A DNA stretch of 64,000 bases from Mansonella perstans (Eukaryota > Nematoda > Chromadorea > Rhabditida > Onchocercidae): assembly GCA_037074765.1 (NCBI GenBank), contig JBAMDO010000058.1, forward strand, positions 212,316 through 276,315. Reading direction: 5' to 3'. The notes under the pieces were generated by a model. The model saw only the letters and a program-made list of their open reading frames with translations. It searched no databases and was not told the origin of the DNA. Shown piece after piece: positions 13,865-26,767 of the stretch. Numbering within the stretch: position 1 is the stretch's first letter; every line of letters begins with the position of its first letter. The translations under genes and the position numbers were made by a program.

Positions 13865-16800
13865 ATGCTTGGAATGAATAACGATAAGCGTATTACACGT
13901 GAAAATCGCGTAGTGCCATTTTCAACTGTGCAAGAATATATTCAGAAAGGATTCTTCTATAAATGTCTTCTTAGTAAGTTACATTTTTATTTTGTTATTT
14001 GTATTGCTTACTGTGTATTGAAAAAAGAACGTACTGAAAAAAGTTTTATTGAAAAAAAAAAAACGTATTGAAAAAAAAAAAAAGGAACGTATTGAAGAAA
14101 GTTTTTCCAAAATTCTAAATTTGAGCAAATTTGAGAAAAATTTTTCCAAATTTCTAAATTTGAACAAATCCGAAAAAAGTCTTCTCAGAGTTTTAAATCT
14201 GAACAAATTTGAGAAAAGTCTTTTCAGAATTCTAAAAAATTTTTGAGAAATTTGAGCCATTGGTGATCTTACTGCTTAGTAGTAGGATTGCTACATTAGC
14301 ATGTTTGAATTTATAATTTATCTGCTTTATAGATATTGAAAAAAGTTATTTCCGGGTCACCTGGTTTCGTTTCATAAAATTATCTAGATTTGCATGATTT
14401 ATTGACTTTTTTTTTTTGAAGAAGGTGTATCGAACGATATAGATAATTACGGTTTACTCTGTCAACCTATTCGAATGGCATTAGCTACACGGGTGCAAAT
14501 GTCGAATTTACCGCCTTTGCTATTACCAGTAGTTGCTAACGAATATATTCGGACTCGTATTTCATATGTTGCTGGTAAATTTAAGTTACAGAGAGTTTAA
14601 GTTAAATTTAAATTTCAGAATGATTCTTATAACTTTTATGTTTTGTAATTAACAGATATTGTTTTTCTGTTTGAATTAACAAATTGCATACATGTTAATT
14701 ATTTGTTTCAGGTCATGATAGTATATTTGTGCAGTTGGAAAATAATGCAGAAATAATAATAAAAATAAGCGAAAGACTTGAAGTTCTCAGTAAACAAAGA
14801 CATAAACCACTGTGTAACCCAGAATGTGGTACCATCATAGCAGCATTGTAAACATATTTTTTATATAAGAAATGAGTTTTCTAAATACTTCTTGTCATGG
14901 AAATACTTTATATCCTTTAATATTTATTCTTCAATGCTTTCCTTAATGAATCAGACATCAACAGTTATATTTTTAGATATCCACTTGATCGCTGCTATTA
15001 TCGAGCCTCTGTGTGTTCAAAAACTGGTATTGATTCTATTGTAGTAAGTTTTGCTTTGTCATTTATGTTTTCATTATATGATATTAAAAAACAGCTATTA
15101 CACTCATTCATATCAACCAGCAATTATTGATGTTAGCATTCTGACATTATTTCATTTCATTAAGGTTTTTTACATTGATTACGGGAATATGGCATCTATT
15201 AACATCAAAGACGCTTTTTTATTGAATGATCCCAGTTTATTATTAATTCCTCCACAAGCTATACAATTGGTGGTCGAAGATGTAACGAAACCTCGCCTGA
15301 CTTCAGAACAGATTAGAAATTTGCTCACTAATCAGACTGTTGGTGCGCAAATAAGTACGCCTTTTCTTTTTAAGAATTCAAGTTGATAAAACTGTCACAT
15401 AAATTGTACACTAAAAAGTGCTGATCATGTAATAGATATTAAACTTGCGTTCACAATTTTTAACAGTACAAGTTATTGTAGTCATTATGATCGTGAATCG
15501 ACATAAAGCTATTAATAGTCGAATTAATATTAGAATTGGTTACAAATATCCTGTACATTTCATTAAAAAATGTAAGAAAAAGATTATGGAACTTGGAAAT
15601 ATTGAACTTTAGTAAGACACAAGTTAGTCATTTATTTCTAATCTAAATAATAAATGTGCTTACTTAGTCCGTTTGGTTAATGTATAAAGCATTGTTAATT
15701 GTTGCATCTGTTCGTTTTTTTTAGATTATGTAAACAAGAATGGAGAATCATTTATTGCGAAGTTGTATGTGAAAGATGAGAAAGGCAGAAGTTTTGATCT
15801 TACGGAAGTAATACTGGGTGAAAGACCAGCGCCCAAGTTGCCTCTCTTAAAATGTCAGTTTTTTTTCTCGTTTAGTTCTTATTAGTTGGGATTTTTTTTC
15901 AGATTTTACATGCTACGATTGGTAAGTGCTTTGTAGAACTCCATCGTGGTGACACATTTGATCCCTAACTTTTATGTTTTCTAGTTCCGTAACCTGTTAA
16001 AGTTGTGTTGTATACCAATACGTTTTAAATGCAGAAGCCTTGAAGGCTTGGTCGTATCAAAAACAGAAACTTTTTGTCTATCAAAAACAGAAACTCTGTT
16101 GTCGCCATGCGACGAATTGTTCTTGTTGCGTTATTCGCACATTTGAAGTAACTAATAATAATATTTGATTCTTTACTTTCTTATGGTTTCTTTTTCGTTT
16201 CGTTTTGAAATAGATAATTAAAATTATGAAAAATTTATAGCAGTTACCATTGACAGTTCATTGGATATTAGAGACAAATCAGTGGATTACATGCGTCAGA
16301 GTAGGTTTTCATTTTTTGATTTTGATAAATTTTGGTTCTTATGTGGTTTACATAAGCAGATTTCGCTACCTTTATTCTCTTCTAGAAGTAAATTCAATAA
16401 TACGCTAATTGTATCTCGCGGGCAATCGAATCTCAATGGGATATTCCGCATTGCCTTTTTCATTTTACGATGCGAGACTGATTAAGTGTAAGAAGCATTA
16501 TGATATGAGTTGCACCAAATCTTGAAAACGCCAACTTATTTGCAGGTGGTCGCAATCCTAACAGTACTGGAATTTCTGAAAGTTACAACTTCTCTAGAGG
16601 TTCTTTTATAAATAATTTTTATGAGTTTCCTAGCTGGCAATTCATTAGTAGGAAGTTTTTTCCAGAAAAGCGAGATCTGAGAAACAATAAAAAATCTGCG
16701 AACAATTTCATTAATAATTTTAGCAATATTGATAAGTTTTGGAAGACATATAGTTGAATTGATGATAATGTTTGAAGATAACCAGTGCAAAAGAGCTTAC

Positions 16801-19800
16801 AAAAACAATGGTAAGAATGGCCGTAAAAAACAAGATTTCGATGACAGTGGAATTTCTCTAGCAACTTTTGTAGTAACATGGGTCATAATATGAAGACTAT
16901 AGCAGCGGATGTGCTGCAGCTAATGTGTATTAATTCGTCGGTCGTTGTTTTATGAGAGTTTTATATCGTTTTGGGGATTTAATGTAATTTTTGCAGCATG
17001 CCGTAATTCTGGGGAGTCTAGATATGTGGCTCGGCAACGTTCGGCTTATCGCAGAAATGGTTTTGCTGAAGATAAAAGCGATAATGGAATCCAGAGATTC
17101 GTTGATAATGATAGTTTTAGTAGATCTTCTCCTTCCAATAGGCGCACCAGCGATAAAGGAGCTAGAGGCCGTAAAAATGACAGTGTTGACCGCTCTGGTT
17201 CAGCATTTGGTGAGTCGAAAGGCAAGAATAGTTTCTGTAAACTAATATTATAAATCTTAATAATAAACGCCAAGCAGATAGAAAAATGAAATCTTAAGTA
17301 ACTTCTAACGAAACTTGCAGGGAATTGTTCGTTATATACATCAGAAAAATCGCCTCGTCCATTTCTGGATCGTATTACTCGTGTTTGTTCTTTTATACTC
17401 TATTTTTTTGTATATATTAGCCATAGTAGCTTATCTTACATTTGTTCTATTGTCAAATCTTTTGCCTACTTGACAAAAGACGCAGTTGCAGGATTGTGGT
17501 ACTGTTGTTGGAAAAAGCGGTTGGAAGTCGGGTGATTGGATGGCGACAGCTAGTACAGATGTGACAAAAAGTGAACTGAACTGCTTTTCAAATGATGGTT
17601 TTGGGGAAAAGATAAGTAACGAGAAAGATACAGAGAATTCGATTGTAAGTGAAGACGGACGAGAAATAAATAATGCGGCTTTGAGACTTGCTGATGAAAG
17701 AAATCAAATCGGAACATCCGAAAATGTCATGTCGGAACATCCTTCGTTACCCAACGATTTTCATGGTGTTGAAAACTGCAGAAATACTGAATCAGTGAGA
17801 AATATACATACATTCTTCAATTTTTTACTCCGTTTAGTTTTTGCTCATATTTTTCGGGCGTAATTAAATTGCAAGGTTTTCTTTTATCTTTTTTTAAACT
17901 ATTTTTACTTCGTGATATCTTACGTTTTCTAATAAATCACTCTGATTTTTATAAAGAAACCTCGTGGCTTGTTATGAAGTTGTTTTGAAGCACAGTAGCA
18001 AGAGTTAGAATATCAGTGTGCGAAGAGACGTTTTTACTACAGTTTAACAAATGGATGCATTAGCTGTGTAAGGATGAAGAATTAGATGAAACCAGGTGAT
18101 ATTATGGAAGAGATAAATTTACATATCGGTTTTGTTGATTTGTACTCCTGTCAGCCTCAAGACTCCAGTGGATCAATGTCCGGATGATAATGACAGATAA
18201 TTGAAGATTTCAGACCTTTTCCAGTGGTCCTTCATTTTAATCTGATGTTTAATAAACGCTGCAAAAAATTAGAATAGCATATGTTACCATTAATATTATT
18301 ATTTTATTTTGATTTTAATAATTTATACATTTGGCAATATAGGATTCAGTATGTGAAATCCCAAATCATTAAAATTTCAGTGTAGTAAATTGATTGAACC
18401 TGCTGAAAATTTGCCCGCAAATGCGTTTGTCATTTCACTGCCAGACGACGTGAAAGTTGATACTGGAGAAGCCTGTAGAATTGAAACTACATCGAATGAA
18501 GGTCTTGCAGATTATAAGGTAATTCACTTAATAAATTGTTGTTGAAGAATTGCAGGCATTTGCATCAGACTTTTCAATTTAGAGATTTACATTTTTAAAT
18601 TATCGTCATGACAGTTAAGGTTTGACTGATCTTTTCATTATTCTTTTCCTTATGACTCTTATTATTAATATTGCAGTTGTCATATTCTGGCATGTCTTTC
18701 TTTTGTTTTCTTTATATGCCCTGGCAGGTGCGCTGTCGTTTATTAAAAGTGAAATAGAGCATATTTAGTAAGGTGTGAAAGAAAGACTAATGCACATTAA
18801 AAATCATAGACTGTTCGAAAAAAGAGAGGAAGTGAGGTCTTTCGTTCTATATTTTAAGAAGGAACTCATTTCTCACTTTTTGTATTTAGCACATAGACAT
18901 AAATGTTGATAAATACCATTAACTTTGGTAGTAATAATTAATAACTGATCCTTATGTCTTAGATTTTTTTCTTATACCGCTCCGTGAAAAAGACCGTGCT
19001 GTGCGTGATATTATGAGGAAAATTCTGTTCATTTATTTGAGTGGTCATCGTTTTATTTGATGACTTATGTGCTTTGTTTGGTCTTTTTTGTTGAACCACT
19101 CTTTTCATTTCAGGAATTTTCATTTTTCTACAACCCAATAATTTATATAATAATTCCTGACTGATAAATATCTCATCGATAATATCGTGCACTTGCTCTC
19201 ATTAAATTTTTTCTTTTTTTCAACTGTGCTTAGAAAATTTTGTTTAGAAACCAGCTGAACCAAGTGATTTCCAGTCGCCACTGATTACACTGAATCGGAT
19301 CCAATCATCAAGTCTTGAGGAAATCAATTTCGGTGATATTGTTGGTGGTTTACACTCAGATGGCTTGGTGGGATTTTATATAGTTTTGCGAATCTCTTGA
19401 ATTTTTTGAATTGTTATGAATTCATGATATACTTATGAATGAGCGGGATCATAAATTCTGATGTACTTATCACTGTTTTTGTTTTTATCTGTTTTTTTAT
19501 TTAAAAGCAAAAAGAGTATTTCAAAAAGAGATCGATTTTCAAAAAAATTGGCAGTTCCGTTTTTAGAAATCATTACATCATACCTATTTTTCTTTTTCAG
19601 TTATAATTGAAGTTTTGGTATGAAATTTTATGACTTTTCTGTCCAGTTTATTATGCGTGTGTTTAGGCAGAAGCTGACCCACTATCATTTTTTGTGCAAT
19701 TGGATCGTGATAAAACGAACATTGAGCATTTGGTGTTATCAGATGCGCAGCTGCCAGTTAACCTTCCAAAACTGTCTTCGTTCGAAATTTCTCAAGCTTG

Positions 19801-22800
19801 TATTGCTCCTTTCATGGGAGATTATTACCGAGCAGAAATCATTGGTGCAGAAAATAAAAATAAGTGCGTTTTTAAACCTTACTGCAAAGTCCATTTACTG
19901 ATAAGGTGAAATCCATATGATATAACCCGAAATATTATTATTGATATGCTTTATTTTTTCTGCTGTCAATGATGAGTATCTTTTTCATCGCCTAATAAGA
20001 AAAATTTGTAATGCTTCTGTTAAAATGAAATGTAGCACTTCTGTATGTGTAATTCTTTGTTTTACAGTAAAAGAACCACTAATGAAACTCGGCGCGTAAA
20101 ATTTGAGCTTTTTGTGGATTTCTAAGCAATTTCTTTTACCGATATTTCCTCTTTTTTTTCCTTATTTCTCATTAGATTGTAAACAAATGAGGCTAACTAA
20201 GATTAAAATTATTTATTTGCTTTGCTTTGAAGGAAAAGAATCCTGTTCGTTGATTATGGTAACGTGGAAGATGTAAATGCATCTGTACTATATGCTATCA
20301 ATAATTCTCTTCCCGAACAGTTCAATATATCAAGAAGAATGGCCTTTCATTGTCGATTACATGATGTTATGCCAGTGGCTTCTGAAGTTAGTTTGATCAT
20401 TGAAATGTTTATCTTCACCAGCAATTTGCTGCTGAAATAGTTGCTGCCTTATTGTTTTAAAAAAAAAGGTGTTGACCGACCGAAGTCATGCAATACAGTC
20501 ATTCATAGATTCGATAGATTAAATGGAAATACTTCGATATTTAACATCATGGAATACTGTAAGATGAACTAGTGGGAATTATATAAGGTGAGATGCTGGA
20601 TTATCGAGGAACGAAATAGAACTCACTTCGAATGATTTTGTAAAATTAATGCTTCATGTTCATGTTATTTCTGAGAAAATTTTGCATTTGCAGCTCGATG
20701 TATAATATCTTCAACTTTCAGCATACATTCGATCTACAGGCTCGAAAGTTATTCTCAGAATTGACCGCTGATCAAGACCTGTCCATATGTTTCTTGCAAC
20801 AATCAATCAAAGGTATCTATGAAGTAACGATTATGCTCAGTAATGGACGTTCTGTTTCCGACATTCTGATTTCAAGGTGCGTTTTCAGAAGTGAGGTTTT
20901 TGGATTTCTAAATTCTGAATGGATTTTTATATAATAAAGATGATTTCTAGGGGTTTCGCTGTTCCATTCAAATGGGATATCGGGCCATCGCTGCCGCTTT
21001 ATGAAACATTGCAAGTTGTTCGATCCGACGATTTTGATCATGTTCATCCGATTTTTACTGTGCAGTTATCAGACAGTCTTGTGCAACTTGAGCAGGTGCA
21101 TTAAATTCATAGAATTCACGTCTTAAGTTTTAAATTAGGAAAAATTTTTGTATGGAATCAGCGTATGAAATAACAGTACTAGAAATTATGCGTATTAGTT
21201 CCTGTGAAAAAGAATTAAGTTTTTAAATGATTTTTTCCTGAAATTTCAGTTAAACAGCAAAGTTGTGGATAGCCAAAAAACGATAGAAGCACCACAAATC
21301 AGTGGTGTTGTTATTTCGTACTTTGAGGGATCGCCGTATCGGGCAGAAATTACGGCTGTGGAAATTGACGGTACTAATAAAATCTATCGTGTACGTTATG
21401 TTGATTATGGCAATGAAAGTCTGTGCACAAAAGAGCAGTTGTTCGCGCTAGATAGGGATCAGCAGCCTGATGTAATTTATTATTGCATTTTGTTTTTTTG
21501 ACAGTACACTTATAAATTGAATTTTGAATCACATTAAACATGACTTTATTAATTGAAGCATAAAGCAACATTGATTATTAAAATAACATATTGTATACTT
21601 GGTAATTTATCCTATATTTGATACGGAATTCAACATAAAAACTGTATTTAATTTTGTGCCAACTTAATGCTTTTGACGATCGCTTTTATTTCCTAGTGCT
21701 TCTGATGAGGGAAGAAGAAGGGATGTGATTTTCACATAGTGGTTGCTTTGAATTTTGAGTTTTTTTTTTTTTTTTAAATTTTGAATTTTGTATTTTTGAG
21801 TTTGCTTTGAAAAAAAAATAATTTAGAAATAGTGATATACATTTACTTTATTTTGGATTAATCTATTATAACCTTTAGCGAGGTGTATTTCATCATCAAA
21901 TGTTGTTTATCGATATATTTTTTTAAGGAAATACTTTATACTCCTCGACAAGGTTTCCGATGCCGAATCGATGGAGTTCAACCTTCCAATCATAAGGAAG
22001 AATGGCCTGAAGAAGTACAAGAGTGCATCGACAGTGTGTTAGCTCCTTCTACTTCATTTGAAGCAGCAGTTGGTAGTCCGAGTGTGGATGGAGTTTATCC
22101 TATTAGGGTTAGCTATTTATCTGAGTGGGCGAGTACACTGAGACATATTTCAGTATATCATCAGCATTACGGTTTCTTGATGAATGCTATCTGACGGACG
22201 TGTTTTTCTATCAATCGTCAAATTTTTGCATCGAAAATTTCAAAAATTTTTGACTACCAGTCTATATGATAACAGATTGTGGTACTCAAGAATCAGTTGA
22301 ATGAAAAGGATGGCTTTGGAACTGATGAAGCAAATAACGTAAGCAATAAAATTGAACTGGCGGAGTGGTTAATTTCAAAAGGTTATGCAGAAATACAGAA
22401 TGTTTGGCTAGATTATCCGATAAAGAATTTATTATCCAATGGTGAACGTGAATACGAAATGCTCATCACAGAAGTCGATGGACAAATCATTCGTGCACGG
22501 CCATGCTCAACTGTTTTTGCCGAGCAGTATGACAAAATGAAAAAGGTATGTTATACAGATTCTTGAGATAGCTTTTCAATGCTAAATTCTTGTTCTGGTT
22601 TCATCCAAATTTCTCAAGTCTCATATTTAACGTAAACTAATGTTTCTTATGTTATCTTTCTGGAAATTGCTTCCTGTTCTATTCTGATCATTCTTTTTTA
22701 TTATGTTATTTAAGCGATCGACTCTTCTAACTTTTCTTGATTCAATATAGTTGTCAAGCTTTCAATCTTTTTAACTTTAGGCACTTGCAAACATTGTGAC

Positions 22801-24495
22801 AGTTCCGCTTGTAACTGATACAACTACCGGTTTGATTTCTTTGAATAACGAAAATAAACGTGCAGTATTGATCTCCTCAGCAAATAATGTAGCATCAAAG
22901 AAGTGTTTATTGGTCGATGAAGGTATTTCTATTGAAAAAATGCCCATCAAATTTTCTGGCATTAATGAATTATGTGAGTTTTTTTTTTAAAGTTTCGTCT
23001 TTTTATTTAAATATTGCTTACTTGGAATTCCTAGTTCTATTATTTCTACAAAATTCGGGCACATTATCGTGGTTGAATGGTATATGAAGTAGTTCTTGGA
23101 AGCTTTATGTAAACTTGCTAATTACTGGTAGCCTATTTAGCCTATTTGCCTATTTGGAGAGTGCATTGAACAGAAAGTTTCACTGCAGTATTTTAACTCT
23201 TTCAAGAACTAAAATGCTGTCGTATATTATTCTTTTGTGAATTCCTTCGTAGAGCATTTTTCCAGCATATATTTTTCCTCAATATAAGTGGCAAATGAAA
23301 TATAATGATATTTAAAATGTTGAGGAAAAAGTAATTTTGGAGTCAGGTGTTGATCCTATTGCAGATGATTCTGACGGATTCTTAGTGCGAACATGCCATC
23401 GCTTGTCAGTGCAGCTGAGGGTTACTGAATTCTTGATTGATGGGAAGTCGAAAGAAATGATAATCAGTAGTGCAGCAAATGGACCAGTCAAAGTCATTCT
23501 TTCTGAATACAGTGAGGCAGGTTTTGACATGATAATTATGAGAGGTATTTTGAAGTTGTAAGTCAAAGTACCTCTATGAGATCGAAGATGTGTATGCCTT
23601 TTATTTTTAATGAAATTAAACTGTAATCTTAAGTTTTAGAATATTTTCATTATTTGCAGGATGGTAGCTACTTAATAAATGACATTTTTTTTGCCGATGG
23701 TACAACTTTGATGGAAAAACTCAAAAAAGCAAAGCAGAAGAGGATTGATGAAAAAGAATCAGCACTAGATCTTGTTACTAGTGATCTCGAACAAGCAGAA
23801 GAGAGTTCAGATCAAGGTAGGGATTGAACATTTGCTGATAATTTATCAAGTTATTGATAGTGATTACAAGGCATAGTAAATCAAATCCTGATTCTAAGAA
23901 ACTTTTGTTAATGCTGTATTAGTTTTTGTTGAAACTTTGCTTTAATTAATAAAAATAATGGCTGATTTGATTGATTCAGGTGCATCTTGTGGAATTTCCT
24001 TTGAAAGAATTGAAGAAAAGAATCCATATCAATTTCCTTTTTTAGGCTAAAGAAAGGTGAAATTTTAGACAAGAAAACAGTAGATTCGAGAATGCGGAGC
24101 AATAGGATAGAACGAGTTGAGTGCTACAAAAATTTGATCGCTTTTCAGAGTCCTAGGCAAAAGCTTCAGGTTGAATTTCTTGTTTTTTTGGAACGCTGAT
24201 TCACGTTTTTTGAGAATGTATTCACTTCGTTTATCTTAAAAATGTAGTTCACAAAAATCACATCTTTTTTTAAAATTTTAGATTGTATATATATATATAT
24301 ATATATTGGGAAATTTTGATCGTACAGGAAAGTTCGAACTATAAAACAATAATTTTCCAGACATCGGAAATGTCGAGTGGTATTTTTGACGATATGCATA
24401 AAGATTGTGGAACATTCGATCCTGAAGTTGTTACACTTCTGAATTCTTTACTAGCGCGCGTTTCAGTTTTGAGCGATATAAATTTGTTTGATTGA
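13865..24495 (+). CDS. Multi-Tudor domain protein
   Basis: About 25 exons in consistent phase encode roughly 1,280 residues. Three extended Tudor repeats carry the diagnostic core: VFYIDYGN (15165), ILFVDYGN (20240) and RYVDYGN (about 21395). Each is flanked by the beta-strand pattern of the extended (SN-like) Tudor fold, for example YRAEI and LSICFLQQ. A fourth, degenerate copy (LLVDEG, about 22900; 23347-23816) lacks the aromatic Tyr. Between repeats 1 and 2 is a disordered Arg/Ser/Gly-rich linker (16546-17800). Tudor folds bind methyl-arginine or methyl-lysine ligands, and multi-Tudor proteins scaffold germline small-RNA complexes. In nematodes EKL-1 and related Tudor proteins support RNA-dependent RNA polymerase pathways, so that role is inferred, not shown. 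The start Met at 13865 is the first in frame. The join near 23980-24046 is uncertain, and one intron (23517-23659) seems to use a GC donor. Confidence 0.8.
14102..14249. repeat. 39-bp minisatellite in Tudor intron 1
   Basis: Four units of 39 bp (14102-14140, 14141-14179, 14180-14218, 14219-14249, the last partial). Each has the shape TTTTTCCAAA-ATTCTAAATTTGA-ACAAATTTGAGAAAA with a few substitutions. The period is a multiple of three and both strands stay open. The repeat lies between exon 1 (ending 13973) and exon 2 (starting 14422). Confidence 0.9.
20068..20125 (+). other. Exon-like segment with in-frame stop (candidate poison exon) in the Tudor gene
   Basis: After a strong acceptor (GTTTTACAG, ending 20067), the phase used by the preceding exon reads KRTTNETRRVKFELFVDF and then TAA. 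This resembles the Tudor strand leading to the VDYG core (compare ILFVDYGN in the exon at 20233), but the Tyr-Gly pair is replaced by Phe-stop. Either a decayed duplicate exon or a regulated truncating last exon. Confidence 0.4.
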
Positions 24496-26767
24496 TGTAA
24501 ATTTTATCTGCAATTTCATAATGATTTGATTAATTTAAGGCACAGTGTTGTGAATTCTGTCAGTAATTATACCGAAGAGAAATATTTTAAGTTAGGAATT
24601 TTACAAAGTTTTTGAATAATGGCCTGTATCCATTTGGTAGCAAAAAAATTTTGATTTTTTGATCGCAGTGCTTATTTTCGGTTCATTTGTTACCTTAAGA
24701 TGACAAAAATTATCTTTGTAATAAAAAAGGCATTTAGAAATAGCGATGCATAAGTAATAAATATACGCATCGTTATCAGAGAACTTTGTTGGCTAGGTAA
24801 CATGTCGAAATATAGCAGTAAATAATTCTGTTTGTTTTAATGAGCTTTGGTTATTCCATTATATGATTTTTTTGACTAAAAAAAATTTCTGAAATATTTA
24901 AAAGATGTTTTATTGCAATAAAGTTATCTTTTATTTTGCACATTCCATACGTTGACATTCAATTTCCACTACTAACGTGAAACCTTTTTTTATCTGATAA
25001 GTTATTGTTATAATTACAGAAAAGTATAAAATGGCTCATGTACTGAAAGAATTACTTCGCTAAATGATCCATTTTTCCGGTAATAATAAAATAGAAGACT
25101 TCGCTAACGTGTTACGTGAAATATATGAATTTCACTTTTATACTATTCCGTTAGATGTCCCACGTCTTGATTACATTTCATTTTGGGAGGGAAAATATGA
25201 TATCAGATTACATACAAGTGGAAGTGCTTGTCTGTTTCTTTGAGCATATTACTCATTTTTATGCTAATTTGAAAATAATGGTCGAAGTTTTTTTTTTTTC
25301 TCTGGAACCATTAAATTGTTCTTGAAATGAATACAAAAAGCAACTAGGCACTTACACTACAGCGTTCATTCGTATATTAATATATAAATTTAGGCAACCG
25401 GTCGATTTAAAGTCATTTCGTTACTTTTCAGTTCCAATAAACAATTATTACCAATGTGTCTTCCGGAACTGAGCGAAGATGACAGGTGGAAAAGAATAAC
25501 AAATTTGATTAGACTTCTTGTAACTGTCCAACATTACTGCTTCTTTTCTTTGAAATTAGGAAAAATAAACAGAAGGGCTAGAAGTTCTCTTGGAGCACTT
25601 CAAATAAATGAAAAATCAAATGATAGCAATCTACCGGTAATTCTATTAAAGTGGATTGGTATAGAATGTAGAAAATCCATCATTGAGATTATTAAGTGCC
25701 AAAGAAATAATAAAAATATGCATACAACGCATATATATATAAAATATTATGCTTAATAATAAAGTACTTAAAATTAAAATTAACAGCAAACTTTCTGAAT
25801 TTTAATTTTGAGAGAAAATTCCAGCGATGAATACGTAGTTTGCTGTGGAGGTTTACATTCATACGTGGCAAGCGTATTTTTTTGTGTTATCGACTTTTGG
25901 TCAACATGCTCAATGTTCTTCCTCATTGCTTACTTTCATTATCATGATGTAAAATTTTGAGAAATTTTAAGAGAAACAAAAAATATAATTGATAGTAATA
26001 TTTGAAAAAATGAAATGCAACATGGCTTTCCTGGACTTTCTTGTTTACTGTTTACAAAAGTGAACATTTTTACTATCTTCAAATGCAAATGTATGGCTGA
26101 AAACTTTTTCGCATATAATGCAACAGTCACTAAAAGGAAGAAACTGTAAGGCATGAGATTGAACACCGAAGAAATATAGGATAGAATTCGATTACTTGCA
26201 TTATTGAATTTGTGAAACTAGCGATAGTTAAGGTGTTTATTGCGTTTATTTCAAAAATTCTCTGGAGACAATATTGAATATGATAAATCACCGTTTTTTT
26301 GTTCTTAATTAAAAATTTTCGCATTCAATTTTAAGTAACATTTCTTTACGTAATGTCCTAATAATTTCCTATATATGATAATATAACTATTATTAACCTA
26401 AAATCAAATATATAAAGTTTAACTAAAATTCTTCAAAATTTTTTCTTTATTTGTTTTTGAAGCTAAGTGGAAAAAGATTAGGAATTCAATTTTTCCGCAA
26501 ATTTTTTTTTGGACAATTCTAAATTCAAAATTTTCTTTTAATTTGCAAACTTTATCATTTTTTTTTAAAGAAATATTTGCTGTTCAGCTTTAGCATTTAA
26601 ACCAAATTTCGTTTCCAACGGCATGTTTGAAATTGTCGCAAGATTTTGTAACATGAAATCTAAGTATTCAAGGCATGTAAATTATTGAATTTAATCTTAT
26701 TTTCGCGGAATACTATGAATTTTTAAAGCAAGCACAATTTTTTGTAAAATTTAAGGAATATATTCAG
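24496..26767. other. Intergenic region between Tudor and membrane-protein genes
   Basis: About 2.3 kb. A 100-codon frame at 25454-25756 follows a good acceptor (TTTTCAG, ending 25430) and has an in-frame possible donor at 25484. It could be an isolated exon of the next gene, but its phase does not join to 26768 and no domain is recognisable. Otherwise nothing is visible. Confidence 0.45.

Noticed and set aside
16600..16757. Open continuation after the Tudor linker exon (FINNFYEFPSWQ...)
   Set aside because: It runs to a stop, whereas the donor at 16599 joins in phase to the next exon at 16997. Treated as intron.
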